This document shows positions 1 through 11,976 of a stretch of 64,000 nt of DNA, one piece after another. The stretch is from assembly GCA_004802725.1 (NCBI GenBank), contig SGPM01000044.1:1-64000 (forward strand), given 5' to 3'. Both the position numbers and the translations under genes were made by a program. This stretch comes from Antrodiella citrinella (Eukaryota > Basidiomycota > Agaricomycetes > Polyporales > Steccherinaceae). The notes under the pieces were generated by a model. That model had not been told where the DNA came from, ran no database searches, and worked only from the letters and a program-made list of their open reading frames with translations. Every line of letters starts with the position of its first letter. The first letter of the stretch is position 1.

Positions 1-407
1 TATGGCGACTGCAGTTACAATTGCTTTGGTCATCGAGTCGCTGGACGAGCCACATCTCTGGCAGGGCGTCTGGAGAGATATCAGATCGATGTGGGTCCGC
101 TGGCGAAGAACAAACAGGATTGTTTGGACCCTGGCAAGCTTCCACAAAAGGCAACGACTTCGGATCCTAACACGTGTAAATACATTGAGTATTGGCAGTC
201 AATGACAGAAAGGACCTAACTAGAAATGAGTACTGAGGAGTTGCAGGTATCCACACAGACTGACGATGATACTGTTGCTCCGAGTCTTTTCGCGAAACCT
301 ATCACCTCCACATGAAGTTGTAAGTAATTAGTCGGAAATAGTTCTCCGGTGCTTTCAAAGAAAATGGGTATTTTAGTCTCAACATGTGCTGGACAGTCAA
401 TAGTGGT
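1..407. other. No gene recognised at the left edge
   Basis: Short open frames occur on both strands but none has a recognisable family, a start context or a splice partner. The stretch ends at the left terminus of the inverted-repeat element. Confidence 0.4.
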
Positions 408-577
408 TAGTCTCATATCAAGACCCTCCACCCGCGCAGCCGTGGAGGGTCTTGTCGCAAGGTAGGCATTGTGATAGACACATGTCTTGATACAAATTTG
501 TTACCATCAAATTTCTTATCACCATACAATCATCTCTTACCTCATACTAAGTCAAAGTCTATCAATGTACTCGTCCA
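408..577 (+). repeat. Left terminal inverted repeat
   Basis: 170 bases matching the reverse complement of 1249-1418. Just inside the terminus is a perfect hairpin: arms 421-431 (agaccctccac) and 442-452 (gtggagggtct) around a short GC-rich loop, followed by cttgtcgcaaggtagg. Confidence 0.85.
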
Positions 578-597
578 GGACGTCCTAGGCTCAGATC

Positions 598-680
598 AAG
601 CCCCTCACACGGAACGTGAGAGGGGCTTGTCGCAAAGTAGGGCTTTTGATAGGGACATGTTTTGATAGAAAAATTACTTA
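598..680 (+). repeat. Diverged second copy of the hairpin module
   Basis: An imperfect hairpin (left arm aagcccctcac, right arm gtgagaggggctt) is followed by cttgtcgcaaagtaggg and a tract ending gacatgttttgata. This repeats, in the same order and orientation, the hairpin plus downstream tract of the terminal repeat at 421-497 with many substitutions. It is a subterminal direct repeat inside the element. Confidence 0.6.
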
Positions 681-1248
681 TGAGTCATAGTCCGACATTG
701 TTACGAGTAAGATCATAGTCTATTCAACTTGATCTCATCATCAATGCATGGACCGACCACGCGCTGTACATGCTGGCACATACTTACACCAATTCACCTC
801 ACACTCGCAGTACCCGTGTTGAAGTTGGGCTATTGCGCAATGTTCAACTAGACCAAGCAGCACTGCTGCAGTGCTGCAGGGATGCTCAGCGAGTTAGCCG
901 CAGTGACACTGCGACAGTCACCGTGCGCTGATGGCCCCAACAAGGAGGATCTCGAAAACTCGAACACACTCGGGCCATTCCAAGTTCAAAGTATGTAAAC
1001 TATGAAGTACCAGTAGCACCAGGAGACTTCAAACATAGTTGACTTGGACAGTGGGCTGCAGTAGGACCAACGATGGTGCGGGAATGTTCGTTGCATCAAA
1101 AATCCTCACACTGAACTTGGTGGTACTATATTTCCGAGTTACGCTCGTTGTGGGCAGTAGTAGCCTTTAATATGTGCCGGATAGACCTCACGTATACATG
1201 ATTGAGCTTGAAGCTTGAAGCCAAGCACCAAGCACTGAGTACACCGAC

Positions 1249-1418
1249 TGGACGAGTACATTGATAGACTTTGGCTTAGTATGAGGTAAGAGATGATTGT
1301 ATGGTGATAAGAAATTTGATGGTAACAAATTTGTATCAAGACATGTGTCTATCACAATGCCTACCTTGCGACAAGACCCTCCACGGCTGCGCGGGTGGAG
1401 GGTCTTGATATGAGACTA
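1249..1418 (-). repeat. Right terminal inverted repeat
   Basis: Reverse complement of 408-577 with one mismatch. It carries the same GC-rich hairpin close to its outer end (about 1374-1405). Confidence 0.85.
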
Positions 1419-1935
1419 GAGTACCCGCACGATAGCATCATGGCAACGACAATACCGACGACGTCGACCATGATGTGGCCAGGGGATAAATGTGGATCAG
1501 CGCTCAGCTGCAAGTCGTGAGTCGCACAGTGTCTGATGTCGCAAGAATATTACAATTTACATAGCGACAAACGTAACAAGCTTGAAGATTGAAGCTTGAA
1601 GTACGTCCTCAGAGGCTCAGACAACGCCGCATTAGGAGGGCATGCTGTTGTGTTGAGTCGTTCCGTACAATCAGGACACGCCCGAGTCATGGAACAATCA
1701 TAAAAAGCATGCGGCATGCCGATGCCAGTCTGTATCAGCAGAACAACTGTTCCCTCAGATGACCAAGAGAGTACGAGAACGTTTATTGTTGTCGTGTGAG
1801 TCTGGTTTCATACGATTATCTGACAATAAGCATAGAGACTGACGTACTTTGGCCCAATGGCCCAGCTCGCTGCTCGCAACGGCAGCAGCCTGCTTCCAAG
1901 TTGTGATCATCCCTATTTTTGGCAACTCTTGAGCG

Positions 1936-1942
1936 TATAAAG
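1936..1942 (+). promoter_or_regulatory. TATA box of the nuclease-like gene
   Basis: TATAAAG lies 83 bases upstream of the ATG at 2025, a usual spacing for a fungal core promoter. No other element was identified. Confidence 0.4.
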
Positions 1943-2024
1943 GACCTCAAGCTCTCAGGTAGATCCTACACCTTCTTCATATCCCACAACAACACTGTTG
2001 TCTTTGCATCTATCGTACACCAAA

Positions 2025-3756
2025 ATGCTCACCAACCCATTTAAAACTCCACTCTGCTCCAGATCGAGTCGCCATGAGAGAGCTCCCGCTCCAACTCAAG
2101 CCAAGGTTTACTCCCTGCTCGACTGTCTTACCTCCCCGATTCGTGTGGCCCCCGAAATGCTCAACAGCAAAGTGGCATCCTCCACTAGGACACGATCTGT
2201 CGCCGAGGAGAAATTCCCCGATGCGCAGCAGCTCAAATGGATCTCGTGCTTCCCAAACCTGCTGAAGCTAGCGGAGCAGAAGTTGAGGGATCACGAGATG
2301 TTCAAAAACTTCCTGCAGGACAGAGGAATCTTGAATCCCCAAGACACTTTTGGAGACGATGCACTTCTGTTTCATGCCTTGCATCCTATCCGTACTGGAA
2401 CAGGATTGCCTCCGATCGTGTGCTCTGAGGCCGATACCACATCATGGAACAACGCGAAACTTGTGTGGCCAGCCATTTACTTCCTTCAGTGCATGCTCAA
2501 GCACAATTCGAAGGCAGGGCGCACAAATGAGCCATCCATTTCTTCTTGCTACGGAGAACGTCATGTGGGGACGCCTGATGCTGTATTGATCGATAACATA
2601 ATCAAACTGAGCATGGAGTGGAAGACCCACAACGCCTTGAGCCCTGCAGTATTGGCCGAATTGGATCAGATCTCTCGCCACACAAAAGCTATGTGGAATT
2701 TCAAGACTGCAGCACGTGTGTGGTGGTCGAGCGGTTGGTCGCAGACACTTGAGAAGCAAACAAAAATTCTATTTCAGGTATGATTCTACCATTTCATTGC
2801 TCCAAGTTGATGATGAGTCTAAACTTCGTGCTCAGGTGTGGGGCCAAATGGCCGCCATTCGACGCAACGAACCCAAAGGAATCAATTTTGCATGTCTGTC
2901 ATCTTTCAACTCCACCCTCATCTTTTACCGCGACCCCAATCAACCCAATACCCTTTTCATGAGCGATTCGGCGCAATCTCTTGATGAACTGAATGTTCTG
3001 AAATTTGCGTCGTTGTTCGCGCTGGCACTTGGGATAATTAAATTGGAGGCTCACGAGATCCCTCAATTTGACGAGAGATGCATGCAGTACGCCAACAATG
3101 TCATATTCGATGAGAATTCGGATGTGGTTCTTAAATTCTCTCCGGGAGTCGACCCTGGGTATGATACTCAATCGCTTGTTGGCAAACTATTTGGACTGAT
3201 TCATTGTGATATATCTACTAGACGATCAGAAGTATACGACATACTCCGGGGTTACTTCAATGATGGCCGCTCAAAGGAAAGAGCAGGACAAAAGCGTGCG
3301 CGCGAATACAAGGAGAAAAAGGCTCGTGAGGCGGAGGAAAAGGCTCGTAACACGGAGATAAGCAACCAGCAGCGGGATGACCGCCTCAAAGAGCGTTCTC
3401 GGAGTCGTAGTCCGCCGTTGGATACGGACCTGGAAAGACTTGCTCAGCCTCGTAACGATAGCACCAATGCTAGCGAAGCGCTACCAGTTCTCCACCGTGA
3501 CGGATGCCCAGGGCAGACCGTGCCAATGAACCTCGGTGATTCGAGCACGATGGACACTCCTCGGACAAATAAGAGCAGAGTACAGCCCTCGCGTCCGACT
3601 GGGGGTTCCTCTGGACGCGGCCCTCAGGCTCGGGTCCCTGACGACTCAAGTAATTTGAATACGCCTCGTCCAGACCGAAACCGGAAGCGAGCTGTCGACG
3701 GGAGGAACAAAGACTCGGGGTCTGTTCTAGTTAGGGCTGGATCGCCCTCTGAATAG
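2025..3756 (+). CDS. Hypothetical protein with PD-(D/E)XK-like signature and SR-rich tail
   Basis: Two exons, 2025-2777 and 2836-3756, joined across a 58-base GTATGA...CAG intron; together 557 codons plus stop with no phase break. ATG 2025 has an A-rich context and a TATA box upstream; an in-frame TTG at 1998 is not a likely start. Residues 184-200 contain Pro184-Asp185 and, 12 residues on, Glu198-Trp199-Lys200, the spacing and order of a PD-(D/E)XK nuclease core. Downstream of the splice, the string QVWGQMAAIRRN...FYRD resembles the region after the core in fungal proteins of this superfamily. From about residue 430 the chain turns charged: a Lys/Arg/Glu-rich helix (AREYKEKKAREAEEKARN), then Ser-Arg repeats with a likely nuclear signal, then a disordered tail. 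No family can be named firmly; the nuclease assignment is inference from the motif. Confidence 0.65.
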
Positions 3757-5532
3757 ACAAGTGGGAGGTCGGGAGTCTAAGGATTCAAGCTGAAGGTCGA
3801 CCGGAGCAGATGGTGGTCCCGGATGGTAGAAGCCTGTACGGCGTGTTCGATGTAGCTTTATGTCTGGTACTACTGCGGTGTTCAAGTCAATATTCCAATT
3901 AGTAGCGATGTCTCTGACTCAGGACTGTACAAGTCGCAAGTTTCTCGATCCTGCACATGTCGGAACCAGTCTCGACCAGAGCCGACATTTCAAATACTAA
4001 GCGCAATCTTGAGTCGTCTTCAATGCGTTGTCGACTTAACATACTTATTGCTGACGAACGTCCATCAAACATGTAAGTATTCTCCTTCACAGGATTACAT
4101 CGAATTTGTTCAGTTCGCGCATATACGACCGAAATCACGGAACTGCGCCAGAATACAGCTGTTCTTGAAACGGCTGGCGTATTCACAATAAAAACCTCGG
4201 TACGGTCGGATACTACTAAGCGGTCTCCTCGCCTCAAGAACGAAGTTACGACTTGTTTTCGTGTCCGTATGTATGTCTATGTGATCGTCTTGTAAGTTAG
4301 GTGTTTCTGATGTGGAACTTGAAGAGGGTCAACGGGTCGTGTGACACTGTGACCACTGACGTCGACCCGGGATGGGGTGGGAATAAGTCGTTAGATCGTA
4401 TAAGAGGTTCGGACGAACGAGGGTACTGCATCTTTGCCTCTTTTTCCCTCTGTCGGTCGATCCTTTCAACTATTCCGCCCTGCCGTTGCCGGTACGTACG
4501 CTTTCTTCTTGGCCTCTTGCGTTGTTTTGGTATGATGAAACGCACTGGGCTCTGAGGTATACTACCTTGATGTTATGCGATACGCCCCTCTGGGGTGGCG
4601 GCCTAGAAAACCGTTAACTGACTTCTCTCTTGCTGTTGTGAATTGGGAGTGATTTTCGGGTGTGCTGACGACGTTGTCTACAGGTCTCATCGCATGGAGT
4701 GTATTCGGGCTCTCAGGCTTGGAGTCGTCAGTTGCTTGGCACAGTCTATTGTTCCATGCAGTATGGATATTACCTCGTCCCTCCTTTGCGAGGTCATCAA
4801 GCATGCATGCTCTTTTCCATACACCACGAGAAATAACATCGTGATGCAATTCATTATCATCGCTTGCCTTCCGATGACCGTCGCCCGTCCGCTTAGAACT
4901 CGACTCAATCGTATCCACGGGATATGTAGGTGCGGACACTCAGACCAGAGGGATATGATGAGTATATTGGTGCGGTACGCCTCTTAAACTTGAACTTTGA
5001 AGAGGTCGGCTAGAAACGCCATCGGGAGGTTTGAGGGCGGCATCGATGGCGACATGGTGGGAATCCTCTTTCATTGTCTGGCAACAACTGCAGGCTGCAG
5101 CCACTCAGTCAGTGCTAGTCTCATTGTGCAGAAGTACCTGGATCTCTTCGCCGACAATATCGGCAGAGGTTTGCTTGCACGTTTGCAGACACGCGCGCCG
5201 TCTAGAATTTATCTTCAAGAGTGAGAGCGCATCCTGTAGTATAGTATATCATGTAGGCGTGTGCTTAGTTTGAACGTGCATGTGCCAATGGGAATCGAGT
5301 CGAAGTCGAAAGCTTGTAGTTGAACAATGAACACTATAGTACTTCGGCATTTCCCGTCGTAAACAGATCTGAGCGCGGAGCTCTCAAATTTAACTTCATC
5401 TTCTAATCCAAGTTCTAACCATCTGACCTTCGTCGCCACTGGCCAGTGGACAATCGCAGCAGCGACTCGATTGCTCTCAGAAGTAAGCAAATAGCTTGGT
5501 TCCTCTATTTGAGCTGACGACAGTTTTGCAGA
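3757..5532. other. Intergenic, no gene supported
   Basis: Overlapping short open frames occur on both strands (longest about 125 codons) but none matches a family or chains through splice sites. The last part is the 5' leader of the Lcp5 gene. Confidence 0.45.
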
Positions 5533-6786
5533 ATGTCTGCTCAGGTGCAAGCTGACACCATGAACATGAAGGATATGAAGCACACGCTTGACGAGATCAG
5601 AGAGAGTATGTCCTCAGCTCGTGAGGTAGTCAAGTCTCTCAATGAACGGTGTGTTTACAAGTGATCGACATCTGGCAAAGTGACTGAAGGACATCACTTA
5701 GAGTGAGTAAAGGCGACCTCGACACAAAAGACGGCATCTCTCTCCTCTCCGTCAAGAACAACATCATGGTCCAATACCTCCAGTCTCTCGTGCTGCTCTC
5801 TGCGCATCGAGCGATGGGAAATTCGCTTACAGAGCGTGCGCCCCCGTCCCAACCTTGGGGTGCCCCCGACAGAGGCTCGCGGGGGTCAGGTGCAGGTGAC
5901 AGGGTAGACGCGATGATTGAGGGGAGGGTGGTGCTGGAGAACATCAAGCTTATGGAGGGGAAGATGAAATATCAGATTGAGAAGCTCGTTAAGCTTGCTC
6001 AAGAAGAGCCACAGACGGCCCAGGATGCTGCAAACGGTGCGTCTCTACCTAATCTCAATGTGTCCGAGTCGTATTTACGCCAATTTTTCATTCGCGACAG
6101 ATCCCCTTGCCTTCAAGCCCAATCCTGCTGCCCTCATGGACGACGAAAGCTCGGAGGATGAGGCTGGTGACGGCGGTAAACCGTCCCGGTCTAAGGACGG
6201 CATCTACCACCCTCCGAAGCTCGCACCCATGCCTTACAACGAAACAACCGGGAAAGACAAGGCCACAAAATCCCGCCGTGGACCACTTCCATCGGCGCTC
6301 TCAAATCTTGCCCAGATGGACCTCTCCATGCCGCACGTGGAGTCAGCGTCCGGGTTAGGATCTACACCAGCTTTGACCTCGAGACGAGCCAAGGAGCTGC
6401 AACACATGAACGAGTTTGAAGAGGACAACATGACGCGTCTAGTGATGAAAAAGAAGGATGCCAAGCGGCGGTTCGACGACGAGGCGGACGTTGCACTGGG
6501 TGGCATTGGCAGTGGTCGTGGTCGTGGACGCGGCGGAGGATTTGAAGACGAGTTTGGTGATGTTCTGAGGAGTGTCGGGAGAAGTCGGGGAGGTGTTGTT
6601 GGAGACGGGTACGAGGAGCTGAGGCAGAAGGGGAAGAAGGAGAGTGTTCTGGCGAGATCAAGGCAGAGAGGGGAAGACGACGACCTGGAAGGCGAAGACG
6701 ATGGCCCAAGGCAGCGGAAGAAGACGAGGTTCGACCAGGCCGTCAAATCTGCAAAAAGGCGTTCCAATTCCAAGGTTCGACGGTGA
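5533..6786 (+). CDS. LCP5: Lcp5/neuroguidin, Sas10/Utp3/C1D family
   Basis: Exons 5533-5648, 5702-6036 and 6101-6786 give 378 residues with consistent phases (introns of 53 and 64 bases). The N-terminal 110 residues form the Sas10/C1D helical region, with the leucine-rich segment NNIMVQYLQSLVLLS and KYQIEKLVKLA. A central segment contains YHPPKLAPMPYNE, the conserved PPKLAPVPY-type motif of neuroguidin/Lcp5. The C-terminal half has a Gly-Arg run (GSGRGRGRGGGFEDEF) and ends in basic clusters (RKKTRFDQAVKSAKRR). In the family, Lcp5 is a U3 small nucleolar ribonucleoprotein component needed for 18S rRNA maturation in the nucleolus. The assignment rests on domain order and motif rather than on an alignment score. 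Confidence 0.85.
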
Positions 6787-7059
6787 TCCTACTCTTGTAT
6801 ATCACATACATTATTGTATCCTCTTACTGTTCTACACATCCCGGCTATATATGTTGCATACATGTTGATTTTCACGGAGTGTGTTCAATTATTCAACTTC
6901 AACAGTAACGATGGCCGCATGGCCATAGATCTGCCGCCGGGACGATGCGTTGAGCGTCTTTGATCTTTCGTCTGTAACACCACCATCTGCTACTTGGCCA
7001 CTTTTTCTGTCGCATCGGTTGCTCATTTTACACTAACAGGTTCACTTTTACTCGGTCAG

Positions 7060-9093
7060 ATGTTGTTCAGATCCATGAACCAACTCACCCTACTTCCTCC
7101 TGAACTCATCTCGCTGATCCTGGACAACCTACCCTACACTGACTTACTCAGATGCGAAAGGGTGAGTATTGAGACACATATTCTTTTCACACTGGCTGAT
7201 GTGGCCCATGTATAGGTGTCCAAGCAACTTCGCAAGATAATTCGCGAGTCCGGCAGCTTCCAATACAAAATTGAGCTCGCGGTGAACGGGCTGGATGACG
7301 TTCCCTCAAATCTCCTCACCACCGCAGCGAAACGAGATATTCTTCATCAACACACGCGAGCTACTCAGATATGGCCAGAAGAACTCGTCACCAAGCAAAC
7401 AATCCCGTTGCTGGAAGGACCATTGTGGGAGCTGTGTGGCGGTGTCTTGGCGCAGAGCGACGGAAGGAGGGACTTGGATTTCTGGCAGCTGCCTTCAAAC
7501 ATACGAGCGATACCTGCGCGAGAGTGGGGCGTTGACGTAGATTTCGACATTGCGGATTTCACGTTGGACCCGTCGCAGAGTTTGCTAGTCGCGGTGGAGG
7601 TACAGGAGCCGATGTGAGTCGCATGTTCTTTGGGTGCAGCAACCCTCTTGCTGAATAGCGTGCAGATGCATAGTCCATCTCCTCTCCTCGAACACGGGTC
7701 AAGCACACAAAGAAGCCGCTGTAAAACGCTTGTCGTTCCCTTTGCCTGCTTATGACATTCCAGGCCGGTCGTACCATCTGAGAATATGCGGCGATTACGT
7801 TGGAATTATCATCCGCGTGTTCGACCAAATAACGGACGAGCCATACACCGTCTTTGGAGTTGCCAACTGGAAGACGGGTGAATCCAAATTGGTGAGTAGA
7901 TCCCCCTTTACACAGACGCGTGTGTCCTAATATGTGCGCTATTCCCAAGTTGACGTCGTTCTGGGGAATCCTTTCCTTCGCGTTCTTGGACCCTCGACAC
8001 ATTATAGTACTGCGTGGCGTGGACAACGACCTCGAAGCCAGCCCTTCTGAGGGTCAGAACACCATGGTTGTGGTCTCCGTCATTGACTTCATGGAGCCTG
8101 TCCTGCCAAACGAAGTGCACGAGGCCCCACGCTGCCCCGTAGTTAGCCTCAATCTGCCTACCGTCGCAACCAGATGGGAAGTATGGCATGCCGAAGTAGT
8201 GTGCGACCCTGCGCCGCGGTGTTCACCCTCCAACGTCCATCAGTCATACTGTGAAGGCGCGTCCGAGCAAGATCTCGTGTACCCGCCTTTCCACATTACA
8301 AAAGCCGATCGTATCGTCGTCATCCGTATCAACGGTGTAGATACGCTCTTCGAGCAGGGCGACGCCATCGACGTCTTCGTCCACGCATCCTCGCTCATTG
8401 GTCTGCTGAAGGCTCACCTAAGCCCACATGACCCTGCTTCACCGAAACCTTCCCATGACTCTTCACCGACCGCTTCACCCCCTTCGTCTCCTTGCCCTCC
8501 GTCAATCCTCTTCTCGCCGCACCAAGCTTGGGCTTCCAAGAAGCGTAGCATCCATGTCACCGTCCCCACCTTGAAGGCCAGCAGCTACGACGAGAACAAG
8601 CGCGTGCGCTGGGACACATGGGGTGTCCTGTTGACCCGCGTCCTGCCAGCGACGGTGCCGGCGTGCGTGTGGTGCTACCCCGCGTACGGGATGAAGTTCG
8701 TCGGGCAGACAGACGGGTACGTGACCATATACGACTTCAACCCTATCGCTGTGCGCAAAATCCGGTGTTCTCGGGGGACGGCGGCAGATAAAGCCCACGA
8801 CGCGGAGGACACGTATTGGGATTGGGTGGAGGTCGATGGAGGGGAGACGGTGACTACGATTGGCAGTCATTCGAGACAGTTCTTTGCGAACACTGTCAAG
8901 TCGGGCTTGCCGTATCGGAAGTTCAAGACGGGACTCAAGATGGAGGTGGGTCAGTTTGTTATGCTCAATGAGGACTCGGTCTTGCTCGTCAAGGTGTGTT
9001 CTCAGCTAGCTCTCCCGTTGACACCGCTGGGTGCTAACGATTTTGCTCGATCTGCAGGAGTTCTCCAAGGAGTTCAAAATCTCGTCTTTGTAA
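7060..9093 (+). CDS. F-box domain protein (non-LRR type)
   Basis: Five exons (7060-7161, 7216-7613, 7666-7891, 7950-8993, 9058-9093) encode 601 residues. The last intron has a clear branch site (gctaac) and ctgcag acceptor, and the final exon gives a 12-codon end. The F-box sits at residues 10-45 (LLPPELISLILDNL...CERVSKQLRKII), the Skp1-binding module of SCF ubiquitin ligases. The rest is probably beta-rich, with WKTGESKL-like turns, interrupted near residues 408-430 by a Ser/Pro-rich linker. ATG 7075 is an equally possible start five codons inside. It does not share sequence with the F-box/LRR family next to it. The substrate is unknown. Confidence 0.75.
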
Positions 9094-10022
9094 CCTTGTG
9101 GGGGATTGAAGGAGCGGTGTTGTATTTTATAGGCCTTATGAGGCCTTATGAGCTCATATCATGCAGTGTAAGCCGTACTATGGTCTCAACACAACTTAAA
9201 CATACAGATGTCTTTCATGGTTCAGAGCACTTAGATCGACGCCCGTCCTACATCAAGACATGCCTCAACTAACGGTAGAACTTCATTGACAAACGTGTCG
9301 ACTCAATATGAATGTTGACGTGAATGCTCCCGGGCTGGCCATGGCAGCCTGAGCTGGTAAGGATGATGCGAAGACGACACCCAAACTGTTTCGTGCTCAT
9401 TTGCGCGATGAACGTCCCGGAGCCTCACTGTTGAAGAATGAGACCGTAACGTATTAGTACGAAGTTTCGTGCGTCGTCAGTAAATATATAGTAATAATAT
9501 ACAGTAGCGACAGTTGTCCACTCGTAACTTGCGGCGCTTACAGGATTTCAACTTGACTACGTACTACTGCTCCGACTGCATCCTCCAATAACTCATTTCT
9601 GCTATTCGACATCTCTTTTTGAAGCGGTGGAGTGTGGTTCATTCTTCAAAAACCCAAGAGGTTGGGGCGTTCGTCGCAGGACGGCACTGTGACTGCAATC
9701 TGGTCTTCACCTGTAAATCGGTGGCTTCGAGATCTGACTCAGGCTGTAGCAGTCGTACTCCAGGTAATAAATCACGATGGTTATGATAGCATTCTGTTAT
9801 TGAAACCTGTACCTGTTCTACAGCCTTTCGATACAAATAGTGACGGTGTTGCACTACTAGGCTCCTTGTACGCATCTACATTCAACGGTGGGTTCATTGC
9901 ATTGTTGATTCACTTACTGGAGGTTCGAACTGATCTTGAGTCTTGAATGTCTATTTCGTTAGCTACTCCGGACGAACCCAACGGATCCACCTCCAGCCGA
10001 GGAACCGTGAAGCGATACCAAA
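9094..10022. other. Intergenic, no gene supported
   Basis: Holds the 3' end of the F-box gene at 7060 and the leader of the next one. A frame at 9632-9946 has no family match and no splice partner. The leader of the next gene probably contains an intron, as its paralogs do, but I could not place it. Confidence 0.4.
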
Positions 10023-11976
10023 ATGGCGAGGGTCAGGTCTGAATCCGTTGACTTCAAGCCCTTTGCAAGTAGCAGTATGGATGCTGTCGGGCCGGCCTCA
10101 TTTAGAGCTCAACCAGCTCACCCTGACAAGAAGGATACCATCGAAGCGAATGTGAACGCCATTATCCATAACATGGAAGCGTTCTGGCCAACAATGAATC
10201 GCTGGTACACTTACTCTTCATTGGTGAAAAGTTTACAGCTGACCGTGTTTTCTCAGTTTTGCAAGAGATCCTGTATGTGAAGGCACACATGATGAAGCAA
10301 TTTTGGTCATCTCGAGGGAAGAGAACTTTTTGAAGTCCTTAGAAGAGCGATTGCAGTCTGCATGTGCTCGCGCCAAGGCGAATATTGGTGCACGACGAAA
10401 CAACATATCTTCCGTCTATACCGTGCCGCAGGATGTCCTCCTAGATATTTTCTCTCGGGCTGCAAACGGTGCAGCAGACCATGAAGGGTCCACAATTATC
10501 AACATATCGCGAACCTGTGCCTATTGGCGATTCGTTGCATCGAACAACCCGTCCCTCTGGTCTACACTGAATTTGTCGAGGCTATCAGGACCGCAGGCTG
10601 CAATACTAGCGTCCACCAGCAAAAATCATCCCCTTCATGTAATCCTTTCCGATTCATTCAGCACTTCGGAGCCGCCCATTCCATGGGTACCCAATTCCGA
10701 GACGGATGCCAGGACGACTACGAGCGAGGACGAGAACACGATACGGCTCCGGTTCTGCAAGACCATTCTCCATAGGATCAAGCATCTCGATGTGTCGATC
10801 GAGGAGGGTCGGAGTATGCCTTTGGTGGGCTTTCCTACAGGGCTCGCAGACCTGGAAGCACCACAGCTGGAGACCTTGACAGTCACTTGGTACTCTAGAT
10901 CCGTTCTGCCCCATCGTAGTGTGCATACTGTCGAGCATCTTTTCGATGGCAAAGCCCCTCGATTGCAATCACTGGCACTCCACAACGTATTTGTTCCTTG
11001 GTCAACGCTGGCAAGAATGACGACTTTAAGAACACTTCATATGACTCTTGGGAAGCGCCTCAGGTGCCCTCCGAACGAGGATGAGAAATTCTACATGGTC
11101 TTGAAGGCTTGTCCTCAACTGGAAGACTTCTCCTTCACATGTCATGAGAAGCTTCGAGGTGCTTCGCCATCCTCACAGCTTATTGCCTTGCCGTCGTTGA
11201 GGTCCCTCAACCTAGCCCTCATGTCGTCAGATGTGTCCACCATACTATCCTCTATCATTACCCCAGTAGTCATGAACAAGCTTCACATCGCATGCATGCC
11301 TCAATTCGGCGACGAGGACCGGCTCCTTAAGTTGCCTACAGACCCACGGTGCCTTCCCTGTGTCAATAATCTCACTCGCTTCAGTATTTTCCCCCAAGGT
11401 GTATTTTCCGGGGCATTTGACTCATCTGGCCCGCACACTGTTCGTCTAGCCTTGGAGGACCAAGCCGACAGCGTAGCGGTCGCAGATACGTTCAGTCGCC
11501 TTGTAAAGCATTATCCCATGCCTCGTCTCAAGACATTTACGATGAAGCGAGGACGAGACTGGCATTCCGCTGTGGAAGGTGACATCATCTTTTTCCTTCG
11601 CATGTGCCCTAATGTGGTCAACCTTCATATCGATAAGACATGTCTCAGTCTTGCCAAACTCACGCCTCACCTGTCTCACCCCGTTTCTCCTCTCTGCCTT
11701 TCTCTTCGCTTTGTTCGAATTCGTCACACGACTGCTCCACTGGCAGACCTGGTGCAATTCTGTCGGATCTTTTTCTCCAACTCGACGTACGATATTCCAA
11801 TGGTCGCAGTCGACAGCGAGGGGTCGGTGGAGACTCCATCCAAAAGACATTGGGGTGTGTTGTGCCAGGATGTGGCGGGTGTACAAAAGGTTGTTTGGCT
11901 TCACGTCGATGACACCGTTTTGACCGCGCAAGGCCAAAACAGAATATCGCGTATTGCTTGGAACAAGCTACAGTGA
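10023..11976 (+). CDS. F-box/leucine-rich protein, copy 1 of the local family
   Basis: Exons 10023-10204 and 10257-11976, 633 residues. The start MARVRSESV aligns with MGAKVKSE and MSTVKIESE at the starts of the paralogs, fixing ATG 10023. The intron falls in phase 2 just after FWPTMNR, the position shared by all copies, although here an extra CTG separates the CG from the donor. A helix (LKSLEERLQSACARAKAN) precedes the F-box (VPQDVLLDIF..., about residues 114-165, including TCAYWRFVASNNPSLWST). Leucine-rich repeats follow, with the landmarks LHNVFVPWSTLARM and LRSLNLALMS. Such proteins are the expanded agaricomycete F-box class, presumed substrate receptors of SCF ligases. The frame is intact to the stop. 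Confidence 0.85.

Larger units (their letters stand above)
408..1418. mobile_element. MITE-like element with 170-base terminal inverted repeats
   Basis: Bases 408-577 are the reverse complement of 1249-1418 over 170 positions; I see one mismatch, in the stretch reading actaagtcaaagtct on the left. Identity stops abruptly at both ends. The outer ends read TAGTCTCATATC... and ...GATATGAGACTA, so a TA dinucleotide borders both sides and could be the target-site duplication, as in Tc1/mariner-like elements. The internal 671 bases hold no open frame of note. This is the form of a non-autonomous DNA transposon. The near-identity of the arms suggests a recent insertion or gene conversion between arms. 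The superfamily is inferred only from the TA border. Confidence 0.75.

Noticed and set aside
1998..2024. Upstream extension of the nuclease-like protein from TTG 1998
   Set aside because: Non-ATG start; ATG 2025 has a better context and lies downstream of the TATA box at a normal distance.
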